Part shown: piece after piece, positions 10,380 through 21,484 of the stretch
How the letters are laid out: every line of letters begins with the position of its first letter
Position numbering within the stretch: position 1 is the stretch's first letter
Source: Sambucus nigra
Taxonomy: Eukaryota > Streptophyta > Magnoliopsida > Dipsacales > Adoxaceae
DNA: 64,000 nt
Assembly: GCA_949130495.1 (NCBI GenBank)
Contig: OX422220.1
Span: forward strand, 124,991,810-125,055,809
Reading direction: 5' to 3'
Notes under the pieces: generated by a model
Told to the model about the DNA's origin: nothing
Seen by the model: the letters and a program-made list of their open reading frames with translations, nothing else
Database searches by the model: none
Position numbers and translations under genes: made by a program

Positions 10380-11330
10380 TATGAGTACCCCCTCTGTAAT
10401 GGGTCTCGACTTTTTAAGAGATCCCATATCTTCTCTTCTAGCCTTTAAATAGAATCATTCCAGGTCTTAAAAACATCGACTTGGTTGAGGTTATCCCCAT
10501 CCACTTCCAAGGGGTGGACTAAAGGTTTCCCAGCTACTACATAGCGTCGGCTGTTGACCTCCCCCTGACCATAATCTCAACCATGTGGTGGTCAGCCATG
10601 ATGGGGCCGATAGTCGCCACCCTCTCTTTATGAGCTAGCGATGCTTATTGACTTGGATAGCTTTTCTCACAAGTCATTAACTGGGCAGAGTCTTTCGAAG
10701 GCTGACCCTCTACTTAGTCAATTAAAAGACGATCCTCATTGACGGGCATCGCAGTCTCGTCTTACACCTTGACCTCGTCTTTGCTGGATTGGACGTATAG
10801 TGTTATTTGAGACCTTATATGGATCCCAACAGTCAACTAGAGCCTATTCTGCCTCTATATCATCATACATGTCCTTCGAGCAAGGGTTTCCTTACCAGGT
10901 GCAATCGCCTAGGGTTAGGAATGTCCCTCCATCGTTGAGGAGGAGGTAGGTCTTTTCGTGGTGTCTGGGGTGGTCCCTTGGCCTCATATTGTCCCTGAGC
11001 AACTACCAGAGTAATCATCTCAGGCGAGACCCCAGGTGGTCTCATCAACATGTTTTGGATTAACTAGGCAAAATGCTCCTACATTAATTTCTTATTGAGT
11101 AGTGGCTAAGGACACCAAGGTTGTCGCCACCTCAGCCATCTCGGACTGGGGTGGCGCTTGGTTAGAACTAGGTCCTCTAACACCATATGGTGGAGGCGAT
11201 AACTCTGGTTCCATGTAAGAAGACTAGAGAGCTTGTAAATGAAAACACTAGAGAGCTTGATACCTTTAAGGATCTCTTTCAATGGTGAAACAAATCCACA
11301 CAAAAGGGGGAGACTAGTTCACTACTGGAG
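10380..11330 (-). pseudogene. Element A Gag N-terminal region, degenerate
   Basis: The minus-strand fragment at 10,863-11,051 contains RPPGVSPEMITLVVAQGQ, matching KPPGVSPEMITPTVTH in D near 43,700. The rest carries many stops. This variable Gag N-terminus is poorly conserved between families, so the match to D supports a close relationship. Confidence 0.7.
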
Positions 11331-11377
11331 TCTTTGGCGAGGTCAAGCAGCAAAGGAGGAAGAGATGAATCCTCTCG

Positions 11378-11396
11378 TTCCGACAGACGACGCCAA
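11378..11396 (-). promoter_or_regulatory. Primer-binding site of element A
   Basis: On the minus strand TTGGCGTCGTCTGTCGGAA follows the LTR end, differing from the D site at 43,357 by one base. It is the Tat-type primer site. I do not assign the tRNA with certainty. Confidence 0.75.
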
Positions 11397-11398
11397 AA

Positions 11399-12242
11399 TG
11401 ATGATGCTATAAATAGTACCACTAGATGAGGTGTTGATAAGCTCAAGCTAGTAATAACAATGGCACCACAATAGTAAATATCTAGTAGAAGGGGATGAGG
11501 AGAAGAGCAGAAACACTGGTATATAAGTGGTTTAGCCTATTTGGCATACGTCCATTGTGAGTATGTGAGAAAGTTTCACTAGCATGAGGGAACTAATGAC
11601 ATGTGATACAATCTCACTTTCTCTCTCTACTGTGTACACAAATAGTGTTTAGACTAGGGTTACAATTGATAATCCCCCTCCAAAGTAGGATAAGACATGT
11701 ATTTATAGTGTTTGGGGGGTGTAGTTTACCCCCTAAGCATGATATGAGCATGTGTGCATTGAATACACTAATCATAGGTGGACACTTGGATGTACCACGT
11801 GTAAGGAATGATGACCAAATATTCCTTCATGTGAGGAGAATGATTTGGTTATAACTGATTTTCTCACGTGTTCCAAGTCTTCCATGTGCTTGCGTGTGCT
11901 CGGACTTGTGACATCATTTGATGGAACCTTGTCCCATCCGAGTACGACGTTGAGAGATAGTTTCTTTGTCCTACCACCCATAAGCATGACCTTGACCTGG
12001 GATACCGGTCGAGGTTAGGTATGAGATGGGATGTAGTGTCGGATGAAGTAGAGTATGATATTAGCAATATATTGAGCCCATAAAATGCTGAAGACCTCGG
12101 TCGCTGCCCAGCCGAGGTTGTATAATGTGGAGCCGACCTTGAGGAGGACGACCTTTATGATGCTTGTTGTGTGCTTCCTGGTAACTCGGTTGTGAGGTAA
12201 GCTGAGGTTAGTGACCCCGAGTACGAGAGTACACTTTGGGCA
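11399..12242 (-). repeat. 5' LTR of element A (844 bp, minus orientation)
   Basis: On the minus strand it begins TGCCCAAAGTGTAC and ends AGCATCATCA, the same ends as the LTR of D (42,315-43,354). A TATA-like ACTATAAATACA lies near 11,700 in this orientation. It is shorter than the D LTR by about 200 bp. Confidence 0.82.
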
Positions 12243-12889
12243 CATAACAACTCCATTTTTATTAACCCTTAATAGTCTCTTTAATCCCCTAATAACTCCA
12301 TTTTTTAAATTCCACTTATATTATAAATTAAAAAAATCATCGTTGGGACTGAGAATCAACATTAGCTTTTGTATTGGATCTTAGTTGCATTTTCTGATAA
12401 CCTTTATTAATAAGGATACGAGATGGGGACAAGGAGACTGATCTAAATTTCCCTTCATCAAATGACTGTGGCAACAATTGGTTAGAATTACCATATTGTT
12501 TCTTCATTTTTCTTTTATTTTCTTTGCCTTCAACCTCAATAATTTGGCCTTCTTCCTGAACATATATAGATTGCATCCCTATGTTATCGTTGAAACACAT
12601 TTCATCTTCTTCTTTCCCATTTGTTTTTAGTACTCCTTATATGTGACTCTATCTATAAATACTTATAATTGCTGAACATTTTGAATGTCTTCTTCCAACA
12701 TGGCTTGATTTTCTTCTCTAATCTCCGGATACTTATTTGAAACATCCTTATCACCTATATCGTTAATTATCTCCTTGTGATAATTTTCTTAGCAAATTCT
12801 TGTCTCAATATAATAAGGATAGTCTTCATACTGCTTTTGGGCTACTTCCTTATTAAAAGTATTCTTAAAACATCGATTGAATGCAATTG
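12243..12889. other. Unassigned AT-rich stretch between element A and the tandem LTR array
   Basis: I find no match to the other elements in the window. A minus-strand ORF at 12,337-12,600 (87 codons) is polar and lysine- and glutamine-rich, with no recognisable motif, and is probably chance or a remnant. The last five bases are the AATTG that flanks the array. This may be the pre-existing DNA into which A and the array were inserted. Confidence 0.4.
12885..12889. repeat. Putative target-site duplication of the tandem LTR array, left copy (AATTG)
   Basis: AATTG precedes the first LTR and recurs at 20,850-20,854 after the fifth. The right copy could also be the first bases of an internal region (AATTGG), so the call is not certain. 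Confidence 0.6.
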
Positions 12890-13286
12890 TTATGTATATG
12901 GGATCTCTAGGTACACGTGAGACGTAGTTGTGCCTAAGGGGGTCTACTATCTTTTATTTTGCTTTTTTAGTTTAAGGTTTAATTATAATTTTAGTCTCTA
13001 ATTAGTTTCCAAGTATGTTTGGGATAAATGAGTGATTTTTAGGTATTAGTTGTCCTTTAGGTCTTTTTTGGGTATTATCTTAATTAGGAAGCTAACTCTT
13101 CTTATAAATAGGCCCCTTTTGTCCTCATTTTAACTTAACCTTGAATATTGACAATTGAGAATAGAGAGAGAAAGAAATCCATTTCATTTATTTAGTTTAG
13201 TTGTTGTTGTTGTGTAGTGCAGTTGTTGTGAAGTTAATAGATGTGTAGTGTAGTAATAACGCTTCCGCATTTGAATATTTACATCA
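12890..13286 (+). repeat. Array LTR 1
   Basis: Begins TTATGTATATGGGATC (TG changed to TT) and ends TTTACATCA. A TATA box TATAAATA lies at 13,103, followed by the leader with ATAGAGAGAGAAAG. Confidence 0.82.
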
Positions 13287-14794
13287 AATTGGAATAAGAG
13301 CGAGGTTTTTTTTTCCTGTTTTTCGAGGTGCGTGAAGCGGGTTACAAGTGGCGATTCCAACTCCGGCTACCCTTCAATCAAAAGATTGATAAATGTCAAA
13401 AATAGAATCGGGTGAATAAAAACCCTAAATTCCATCAACAGTAAAAGAGGGGATACCACCTCTTTTATCTCCTCCACCTCCATCTCCACCACCACCATCC
13501 TCCATCACCACCTCCTACCGCCACACAACTACCACCATGTCTACATAAATCTCCGTCTTCAATTTTTTTCAAACCCTAACCCAAGAAAACCCACCACCCC
13601 AAAATTGAAACCCTAACCCTCAAAATTTCAAGAAAATACAAACCCTAACCAAGAGATTAACAAACCCTACCCATAACCCTATTCGTACCCACCAAATAGC
13701 CCATACCCTACCGCTGCCCACTTGCTCCCCTCATATGCCCATATTCGGCACCAACTACACCTCCAAAACCCCCAAAATAGTCCCAACACCCCTCCATCCC
13801 CCCACCGACATAAACCCCTAGCTTCCTCATCCTGAACAACCAAACCAAAGTATCCGAAAATACCCCTAAAGGACCGGAACCCTCCCACGCCAACCACCTG
13901 CTGATCCAGTGACCGAACGGCCTCTTCTTTATCTTTTTCGGCACCGACATAACCCCAAACCCCAGAAGAATCCCCCACACCCCTCTAGCCCTTCGGCCAT
14001 TTCATCCAACCCCTGCTCTAATTTCACCTACCCTAATCTTCCCCAACATTTCCCAAACCCAAAATTTTTGCCTTGACAATCTTCCTCTTACCCCTAGGGC
14101 AGCCCACTCATAGGGTTTGTCTTCCCACCCTATTCTTGACCTAAAAGAATAACGTAATCCCCACCACCTTAAAAAAATACCAAGAAACCAACCCCACCAC
14201 TCCTAACCCAAATTTCTACCATTTTCCCACTCATTAATGCCCAACCACAAGTCAATTCAACCCAAAACGGGCTTGCCCTACTTCAACCGGATCTCACCCA
14301 CCCTATTGACCTCTATTCCGGTCAATCTTTGACATAACATATGACTTTCATGAGAAATATACCCACTTGGGATACATTTTTCGACTATTTTCCATTTTGG
14401 GCTCGACTTTTTGGGATGTCTCCATCTTCATTTCTCTTGTTTCTCCATTGTACTCGCAAAGGTTGCAGTTAGCGGAGTTATCGTCTGGTCAGATTAAAGG
14501 GTCCACCAAGCCAAGTTGCAAACATGTGCTTAAGGTGTTGATAAGGCAGAGTGGTCGTCAATTTTTGGTTGCTCGAATTCTGTAGGGAGGCATCATTGAG
14601 ATTTGGGTATGTTAGCCTATTTGTTGAATGTCCATATGGGTCTAATCAAAGTTCACCCGGTTCATTTACGTGTTGGAATTGATTTGGGGTTTTTCTTTAC
14701 TTTGGAAGATAACACTTGTATCGAGACTTGTTCTTGTGGTATTGATGAGTCATCCTCCAAGCTCGAGGATGAGCTCTTTCAAAGATGGTGAGAA
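13287..14794 (+). repeat. Array internal region 1
   Basis: Opens with a primer site changed at two positions (TGGAATAAGAGC, 13,290). A CT-rich stretch with CCACCTCTTTTA follows, then three telo-box motifs (AAACCCTAA at 13,571, 13,608 and 13,640), a C-rich part, and in the last third the degenerate ORF family described for 18,157-18,573. It ends with a purine tract weakened to CAAAGATGGTGAGAA. No gag or pol motif is visible. Confidence 0.75.
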
Positions 14795-15192
14795 TGATGT
14801 ATATCGGATCTTTAGCGACATGAGGCACGTGGTTGTGCATAAGGTGGACTATTATCTTTTATTTTGCATTTTTAGTTTTGGGTTTAATTGTAATTTTCCT
14901 TTATTTTTAGTGACTAACTAGTTTCCAAGTATGTTTGGGATGAATGCATCATTTTTAGGTATTAATTGTCCTTTTTGGTCATTTTGGGTATTAGCTTGAT
15001 TAACAAGCTAACTCTACCTATAGACAGGCTCCATTTGGCCCACATTGGAACTTAACCTTGAATATTGAGAATTGATAATAAAGAGAGAATGAAACCCATT
15101 TCATTTATTTAGTTTAGTTGTAGTTGTTGTGTAGTGCAGTTAATAGTTGTGTAGTGTAGTAATAACGCTTCCACATTTGAAGATTTACATAA
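14795..15192 (+). repeat. Array LTR 2
   Basis: Begins TGATGTATATCGGATC and ends near TTTACATAA, so the terminal CA is damaged. The TATA region reads CCTATAGACAGG, a mutated box compared with the TATAAATAGG of LTRs 1, 3 and 5. Confidence 0.8.
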
Positions 15193-16698
15193 AATCGGTA
15201 TCAGAGTGAGGTTTGTTCTTGGTGTTCGTCGGGGTGTGTGAAGCGGGTTACGAGTGGAGATTCCAACTCCGGTTACCCTTCAATCGAAAGATTGATAAAT
15301 GTTGAAAACAGAATCGGGTGAATAAAAACCCTAAATTCCATCACCAGTAAAAGAGGAGATACCACCTCTTTTAGCACCTCCACCTCCATCTCCACCACCA
15401 CTATCCTCCATCTCCACCTCCTACCTCCACACAACTGCCACCCTATTTACATAAATCTCCGTCTACAAATTTTTTCGAAACCCTAACCCAAGAAAACCCA
15501 CCACCCCAAAATTGAAACCCTAACCCTAAAAAATTAAGGAAAATAAAACCCTAACCAAGAAATCAACAAACCCTACCCATAACCCTAGCCCCACCCCCAC
15601 CAAACATCCCCTACCCTATCGTCGCCGACTGGCTACCCTCCTGTACCTATTTTTGGCACCAACTACACCTCCAAACCCCCCGAAACACTCGCAACACCCC
15701 TCCAGTCCCCCACCGACCTAAAACCCTAACTTCCTCACCCTAACCAACCAAACCTCAGTAGCCGGAAATACCCCTGAAGGATCGAAACCCTCCCATGACA
15801 ATGACCTGCTGATCCAGTGACCGGACAACCGCTTCTTGATATTTTTTGGCACCGACATAATCCCAAACCCCAGAAGCCGCCCCTTACACCCCTCTAGCCC
15901 TTAGGACATTTCATCCAATCCCTTCTCTAATTTCCCCTACCCTAATCTTCCTCAACATTTCCTAAATCCAAAATTTTTACTTTGACAATCTTCCTCTTAC
16001 GCATAAGGCATCCCACTCATAGGGTTTGTCTTCCCACCCTTTTCTTGCCCTCAAAGAATAACATAATCCCCACCACCTTAAAAAAAACTCAAGAAACCAT
16101 CCCCACCCCTCCTAACCCTAATTTTTACCTTTTCCTCACTCATTAATGCCCAACCACAAGTCAATTCAATCGAAAACGGGCCTACCCTACTTCAACCCGA
16201 TCTCACCCACCCTATTTAGCTCTATTCCGGTCAATCTTTGACATAACATATGATTTCCATGAGAAATATACCCACTTGGGATACATTTTTCGACTATTTA
16301 CCATTTTGGGCTCTGCTTTCCGGGATGTGGGTGTCTTTATTTCCCTTCTTTCGCCACATACTCGCAAAGGTGCGATCGTCGAAGTTACCGTCTGATCAGA
16401 TTCAAAGGTCCACCAAGTCAAGTTTCAACTATGTTATTAAGGTGTTGATAAGTCATGGTCATCAGTTATTGGTTGCCTGGATTCTATTGGGAGACATCAT
16501 TGAGATTTGGGAATGTTGGCCTATTTGTTGAAGGTCCATATGGGTCTAATCAAAGTTCAGCCGGTTCATTTGCGTGCTGTAATTGATTTGGGGTTTTGCT
16601 TTACTTTGAAAGATAACACTTGTACTGACACTTGTTCTTGTGGTATTGATGAGTCACCCTCTAAGCTTGAGGATGAGCTCTTTCGAAGACGGGGAGAA
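15193..16698 (+). repeat. Array internal region 2
   Basis: Primer site CGGTATCAGAGT at 15,196. Telo-box motifs AAACCCTAA lie at 15,478, 15,515 and 15,546. Broken pieces of the shared ORF lie at about 16,250-16,700. The closing purine tract CGAAGACGGGGAGAA abuts LTR 3. Confidence 0.75.
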
Positions 16699-17105
16699 TG
16701 ATGTATATGGGATCTCTAGAGAAACGTGGCGCATGATTGTGCCTAAGGGAGACTACTATCTTTTATTTTGCATTTTTAGTTTAGGGTTTAATTGGAATTT
16801 TCCTTTATTTTTAGTGTCTAATTAGTTTCCAAGTATGTTTGGGACGAATGAGTCATTTTTAGGTATTAATTGTCCTTTTTGGTCCTTTTTGGTATTATCT
16901 TGATTATCAAGCTAACTCTTCCTATAAATAGGCCCCTTTGGCCCTCATTGGAACTTAACCTTGATATTCATAATTGAGAATAGAGAGAGAAAGAAACCGA
17001 TTTCATTTATTTAGTTTAGTTGTTATTGTTGTGTAGTGTAGTTGTTGTGTAGTTAATAGTTGTGTAGTGTAGTAATAACTCTTACGCATTTGAAGATTTA
17101 CATCA
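16699..17105 (+). repeat. Array LTR 3
   Basis: Complete TG...CA ends (TGATGTATATGGGATC to TTTACATCA), with TATAAATAGG near 16,923. Confidence 0.83.
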
Positions 17106-18575
17106 AATTGGTATCAGTGTGAGGTTTGTTGTTGGTGTTCGTCGGGGTGTGTGAAGCGGGTTACGAGTGTAGGTTCCAACTCCGGCTACCCATCAATCAA
17201 AATATTAATAAATTTAGAAAAGAGAATCAGGTGAATAAAAACCCTAAATTCCATCACCAGTAAAAGAGGGGATACCACCTCTTTTAGCTCCTCCACCTCC
17301 ATCTCATCCACCAACATCCTCCATCTCCACCTCCTACCTCCACAAAACTGTCACCATGTCTACATAAATCTCCGTCTTCAATTTTTTTCCAAACCCTAAC
17401 CCAAGAAAATCCACCACCCCAAAATTGAAACCCTAACCCTAAAAAATTATAGAAAATACAAACCCTAACGAAGAAATCAACAAACCCCACCCATAACCCT
17501 AGCCCCACCCCATAAAAAATCCCCTACCCTACGACCGCCGACGGGCTACCCTGCTGTACCCATTTTCGGCACCAACTATACCTCCAAAACCCCAGAAACA
17601 ATCCCAACACCCCTCCAGCCCCCGAGCTAAAACCCTAGCTTCCTCACCCAAACCAACCAAACCACAGTAACCGAAAATACCCCTGGAGGGCATGAACCCT
17701 CCCACACCAACCACATGTTGATAAAGTGACCGGACAATCGCTTCTTAATCTTTTTCGGCACCGACATAACCCAAAACCCCAGAAGTAGCCCCCCTTACAC
17801 CCCTCTTACCCTTCAGACACTTCAGCCAACCCCTGCTCTAATTTCCCCTACCCTAATCTGCCCTAACATTTCCCAAACTCAAAATTTTTACCTTCACAAT
17901 CTTCCTCTTACCCTTAGGGAAGCCCACTCAGGGTTTTGCTTCCCACCCTTTTCTTTCCCTCAAAGAATAATGTAATCCCCACCACCTTCAAAAAAACCCA
18001 AGAAACTAGCCCCACTCCTCCTAACCCTAATTTTTACCTTTCCCCACTCATTAATGCCAACCACAAGTCAATTCAACCCAAAACTGACTTGCCCTACTTC
18101 AACCTGATCTCACCCAACCTATTGACCTCTATTCCTGTCAAGCTTTGACATAACATATGACTTCCATGAGAAATATACCCACTTGGGATATATTTTTTGA
18201 CTATTTGCCATTTTGGGCACTGCTTTTCGAGATGTGGCCGTCTTCATTTATCTTCTTTCGCCATCATACTCGCAAAGGTGAGATCACCGGAGTTACCGTC
18301 CGATCAGATTCAAAGTCCATCAAGTCCAGTTGCAACCATGTGCTTAAGGTGTTGATGAGGCAGAGTGGTCGTCAGTTTTTGGTTTCTCGGATACTGTTGG
18401 TTTTGTTGAAGGTCCATATGGGTCTAATCAAAGTTCAGCCAGTTGATTTGTCGGTTGGAATTGATTTGGGGTTTTGCTTTACTTTGGAAGATAACATTTT
18501 ACCGACACTTGTTCTTGTGGTATTGATGAGTCACCCTCCAAGCTCGAGGATGAGCTCTTTCGAAGACGGGTAAAA
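17106..18575 (+). repeat. Array internal region 3
   Basis: Primer site TGGTATCAGTGT at 17,109, the CT-rich and telo-box part, the C-rich middle and the best-preserved copy of the shared ORF (18,157-18,573). The closing purine tract is CGAAGACGGGTAAAA. Confidence 0.75.
18157..18573 (+). pseudogene. Longest copy of the ORF shared by the array units, function unknown
   Basis: A 138-codon reading frame in the third unit. It begins MTSMRNIPTWDIFFDY, which recurs in units 2 and 4 (for example MTSMRNIPTWDTFSNY at 20,033) and, with another frame used, in unit 1. The middle has TRKGEITGVTVRSD and the end has SKLED-type residues just before the purine tract. Different units keep different parts open, so none is an intact gene. 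I do not recognise the family. It could be a degraded pol end, a captured host fragment, or chance openness of a conserved DNA segment. Frame comparison between the four units would tell whether it was ever coding. Confidence 0.35.
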
Positions 18576-18976
18576 TTATGTATATGGGATCTCTAGCGAC
18601 ACGTGGTGCGTGGTTGTGCGTCAGGGAGACTACTATCTTTTATTTTGCATTTTTAGTTTAAGGTTTAATTATAATTTTCCTTTATTTTTAGTGTCTAATT
18701 AGTTTCCAAGTATGTTTGGGACGAAAGCCAATTTTAGGTATTAATTGTCCTTTTTGGTCATTTTGGGTATTAGTTTGATTAGCAAGATAACACTTCCTAT
18801 TAATAGGCCCCTTTGGACCTCATTGGAACTTAACCTTGAATATTGAGAATAGAGAATAGAGAGAGAAAGAAATCCATTTCATTTATTTAGTTTCGATGTT
18901 GTTCTTGTTGTTGTGTGGTGTAGTTAATAGTTGTGTAGTATAGTAATAACGCTTCCACTTTTGAATATTTACATCA
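18576..18976 (+). repeat. Array LTR 4
   Basis: Starts TTATGTATATGGGATC (TG changed to TT, as in LTR 1) and ends TTTACATCA. The TATA region is CCTATTAATAGG. Confidence 0.82.
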
Positions 18977-20485
18977 AATTGGTATCAGAATGAGGTTTGT
19001 TCTTGGTGTTCGTCGGGGTGCGTGAAGCGAGTTACAAGTGGAGATTCCAACTCCGACTACCATTCAATTGAAAGATTGATAAATGTGGAAAAGATAATCG
19101 GGTGAATACAAACCTTAAATTCCGTCACCTGTAAAAGAGGGGATGCCACCTCTTTTAGCGTCTCCACCTCCATCTCCACCACCACCACCCTCCATCTCCA
19201 CCTCCTACCGCCACACAACTGCAACCATGTCAACATAAATCTCTGTCTTCAATTTTTTTCCAAACCCTCACCTAAGAAAACCCACCACCCCAAAATTGAA
19301 ACCATAACCCTAAAAAATTCAACAAAATACAAACCCAAACCAAGAAATCAAAAAACCCAACCCATAACCCTAGCCCCACCCCCAAGAAACAACCCCTACC
19401 CTACCTCAGCCCACTGGCTACCCACCTGTACCTATTCTCAGTACCAACTACGCCTCCTAAACCCCCAAAACAGTCCCAACACCCCTCTACCCCCACCGAC
19501 CTAAAATCCTATCTTCCTCACCCTAACTAACCCATCCACAGTAGCTGAAAATACCCCTGAAGGACCGAAACCCTCCCACTCCAACCACCTGCTGATCGAG
19601 TGACCAGACATTCGCTTCTTGATCTTTTTCAGCACCGACATAACACCAAACCCCATAAGCATCCCCCCACACCCCTCTAGCCCTTCGTCCATTTCATTCA
19701 ACCCCTGCTCTAATTTCCCCTACCCTAATCTTCCCCAACATTTCCCAAACCCAAAATTTTTACCTTGACAATCTTCCTCTTACCCCTAGGGCAGCCCACT
19801 CATAGGGTTTGTCTTTCCACCCTTTTCTTTCCCTCAAAGAATAACGTAATCCCCACCACCTTCAAAAAACCCCAAGAAACCACACCCACCCCTACTAAAC
19901 CTATTTTTTACCTTTTCCCCACTCATTAATGCCCAGCCACAAGTCAATTCAACCCAAAACGGGCCTTGTGTACTTCAAACTGATCTCACCCAGCCTATTG
20001 ACCTCTATTACGGTCAATCTTTGACATAACATATGACTTCCATGAGAAATATACCCACTTGGGATACATTTTCCAACTATTTTCCATTTTGGGCACGACT
20101 TTTCGGGATGTCACCGTCTTTATTTCTATTGTTTCTCCATCGTACTCGCAAAGGTATGATCGTCGGAGTTACCGTCCGGTCAGATTTAAGGGTCCACCAA
20201 GACAAGTTGCAATCATGTGCTTAAGGTGTTGATTAGGCAAAGAGGTCATTAGTTTTGGCTTGCTCGTATTCTGTAGGGAGGCATCATTGAGATTTGGGCA
20301 TGTTAGCCTATTTATTGAAGGGCCATATGTGTCTAATCAATGTTTAGTCGGTTCATTTGCGTGTTGAAATTGATTTGGGATTTTGCTTTACTTTAGAAGA
20401 TAACACTTATACCTACACTTGTTCTTGTGGTATTGATGAGTCACCCTCCACGCTCGAGGGCAAGCTCTTTCGAAGACGGGGAGAA
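18977..20485 (+). repeat. Array internal region 4
   Basis: Primer site TGGTATCAGAAT at 18,980. It has the same order of CT-rich, C-rich and ORF-like parts as the other units and closes with CGAAGACGGGGAGAA. Confidence 0.75.
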
Positions 20486-20849
20486 TGATGTATATGTGAT
20501 CTCTAGCGACACGTAGAGCGTGGTTATGCCTAAGGGAGACTACTATCTTTTCTTTTGCATTTTTAGTTTAGGGTTTAATTGTAATTTTCCTTTATTTTTA
20601 GTGTGTAGTTAGTTTCCAAGTATGGTCGTTTTGGGTAATATCTTGATTAGCAAGCTAAGTCTTCCTATAAATAGGCCCCTATGGCCTTCATTGGAACTTA
20701 ACCTTGAATATTGAGAATTGAGAATAGAGAGAGAAAGATACCCATTTCATTTATTTAGTTCAGCTGTTGTTGTTGTGTAGTGTAATTGTTTTGTAGTTAA
20801 TAGTTGTGTATTGTAGTAATAAAGCTTCCGCATTTGAATATTTACATCA
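20486..20849 (+). repeat. Array LTR 5 (closing LTR)
   Basis: Starts TGATGTATATGTGATC and ends TTTACATCA. It is shorter than the others through a deletion after AGTTTCCAAGTATGG. What follows is AATTG and then unrelated DNA, so this LTR ends the array. Confidence 0.82.
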
Positions 20850-20854
20850 AATTG
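20850..20854. repeat. Putative target-site duplication of the tandem LTR array, right copy (AATTG)
   Basis: Matches 12,885-12,889. Its last two bases are also the first two of the copia LTR remnant that follows. Confidence 0.58.
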
Positions 20855-21085
20855 AGAATGCAAGTGATTCACAAATGATTTGTACAAGAAATTGCCACAT
20901 ACACAAATCCAATTTTTTTATCAAATTTTATCTTCAATTAAATTAGGTGTGCATACAAGATTTTACAATTTCTAATTTTCAAAGTAAGCATGCAATAAAC
21001 ACAAGTGACGAGGAAAAATCCCTAAATAGGAAAAACCATATATTCAATAGATTTAAATGTTTTGAATGACAATCGATTTACAAAG
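20853..21085 (-). repeat. 3' LTR remnant of a minus-strand copia element
   Basis: Starts TGAGAATGCAAGTGATTC in plus orientation and resembles 21,485-21,725 over about 230 bp (shared CATATATTCA, AACACAAGTGA). Only the 3' part of the LTR is kept. Confidence 0.7.
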
Positions 21086-21484
21086 CTTCTTTTGACATGA
21101 TGCACATCATAATGCAGTGGAACTTGTCAGGGGTGATGGCTCCCGAGATGGAACTCAGGCCACACGAGTTGAAATTTCTCCACTTAAAGTCATCCTCTAT
21201 TCATACAGGTTTTGGGCCAACGACTTTATCAACAGTCATAGTGGGTGGTGCCCACCCTCCTTTACAAACTAAGCTGACACATTCATCTATGGATTTTAAT
21301 GGAGACCTCATTATTGCTTTCCAATATGCATAGTTTGAGCCATAAAAAATGGGCATTCGATTGTACAGATTATCCATTAAATCAATGATTTTCAAGATCA
21401 ATAATTTTTTGAAGAAAATTGATATCAATTTTTTTCTAAGAATGATCACACAGTAAAGTAGTGCAGTGGACTTTGATACCAAGT
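21086..21484 (-). mobile_element. Internal remnant of the copia element, with primer site
   Basis: At its right end the minus strand reads CTTGGTATCAAAG (21,471-21,483) directly inside the LTR end, a copia-type initiator tRNA-Met primer site with one change. The gag start lies just downstream. About 400 bp of internal sequence remain; most of the element is gone. Confidence 0.7.
21201..21377 (-). pseudogene. Copia Gag N-terminal fragment
   Basis: The minus strand encodes MDNLYNRMPIFYGSNYAYWK followed by SIDECVSLV and GWAPP. The pattern PxFxGxNYxYWKxxM near the N-terminus is characteristic of plant copia Gag. The ATG is about 90 bases after the primer site, as expected. An in-frame stop ends it after 59 residues. 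The zinc knuckle, protease, integrase and RT are absent from this copy. Confidence 0.75.

Larger units (their letters stand above)
1..12242 (-). mobile_element. Element A: Tat-type Ty3/gypsy retrotransposon, split by element B
   Basis: Reading on the minus strand from right to left, the order is LTR, primer-binding site, gag, nucleocapsid-like region, protease, then the linker and first part of reverse transcriptase, where the window ends. The protein segments resemble those of element D (42-51 kb) closely enough to call A and D one family. The copy is dead: there are many stops and frameshifts, and element B (722-8,950) lies between the protease and the RT linker. The 3' LTR and the rest of pol are left of the window. 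Assignment to the Tat lineage is by similarity to D, which has the dual RNase H and antisense ORF typical of that group. Confidence 0.88.
12890..20849 (+). mobile_element. Tandem array of one non-autonomous LTR element: five LTRs and four internal regions
   Basis: The pattern LTR-internal is repeated four times and closed by a fifth LTR. LTR starts are 12,890, 14,795, 16,699, 18,576 and 20,486, giving periods of 1,905, 1,904, 1,877 and 1,910 bp. The LTR type starts TGATGTATATGGGATC and ends TTTACATCA. It is followed by a primer-binding site of the initiator tRNA-Met type (TGGTATCAGAG) and preceded by a purine tract (CGAAGACGGGGAGAA). The internal regions encode no known retrotransposon enzyme. 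Units differ by many substitutions, so the array is not a recent or assembly-made copy. Unequal recombination between LTRs is the likely origin. Confidence 0.88.

Noticed and set aside
13679..13980. Glycine- and tryptophan-rich minus-strand ORFs in the array internals (also 17,284-17,714 and 19,501-19,701)
   Set aside because: They are the reverse complement of C-rich, CCCTAA-type DNA. Frames are not conserved between units.
13571..15560. Possible interstitial telomere repeats (CCCTAAA)
   Set aside because: Only scattered AAACCCTAA motifs in non-telomeric context, at the same place in each unit. These are telo-boxes inside the element and not telomere arrays.
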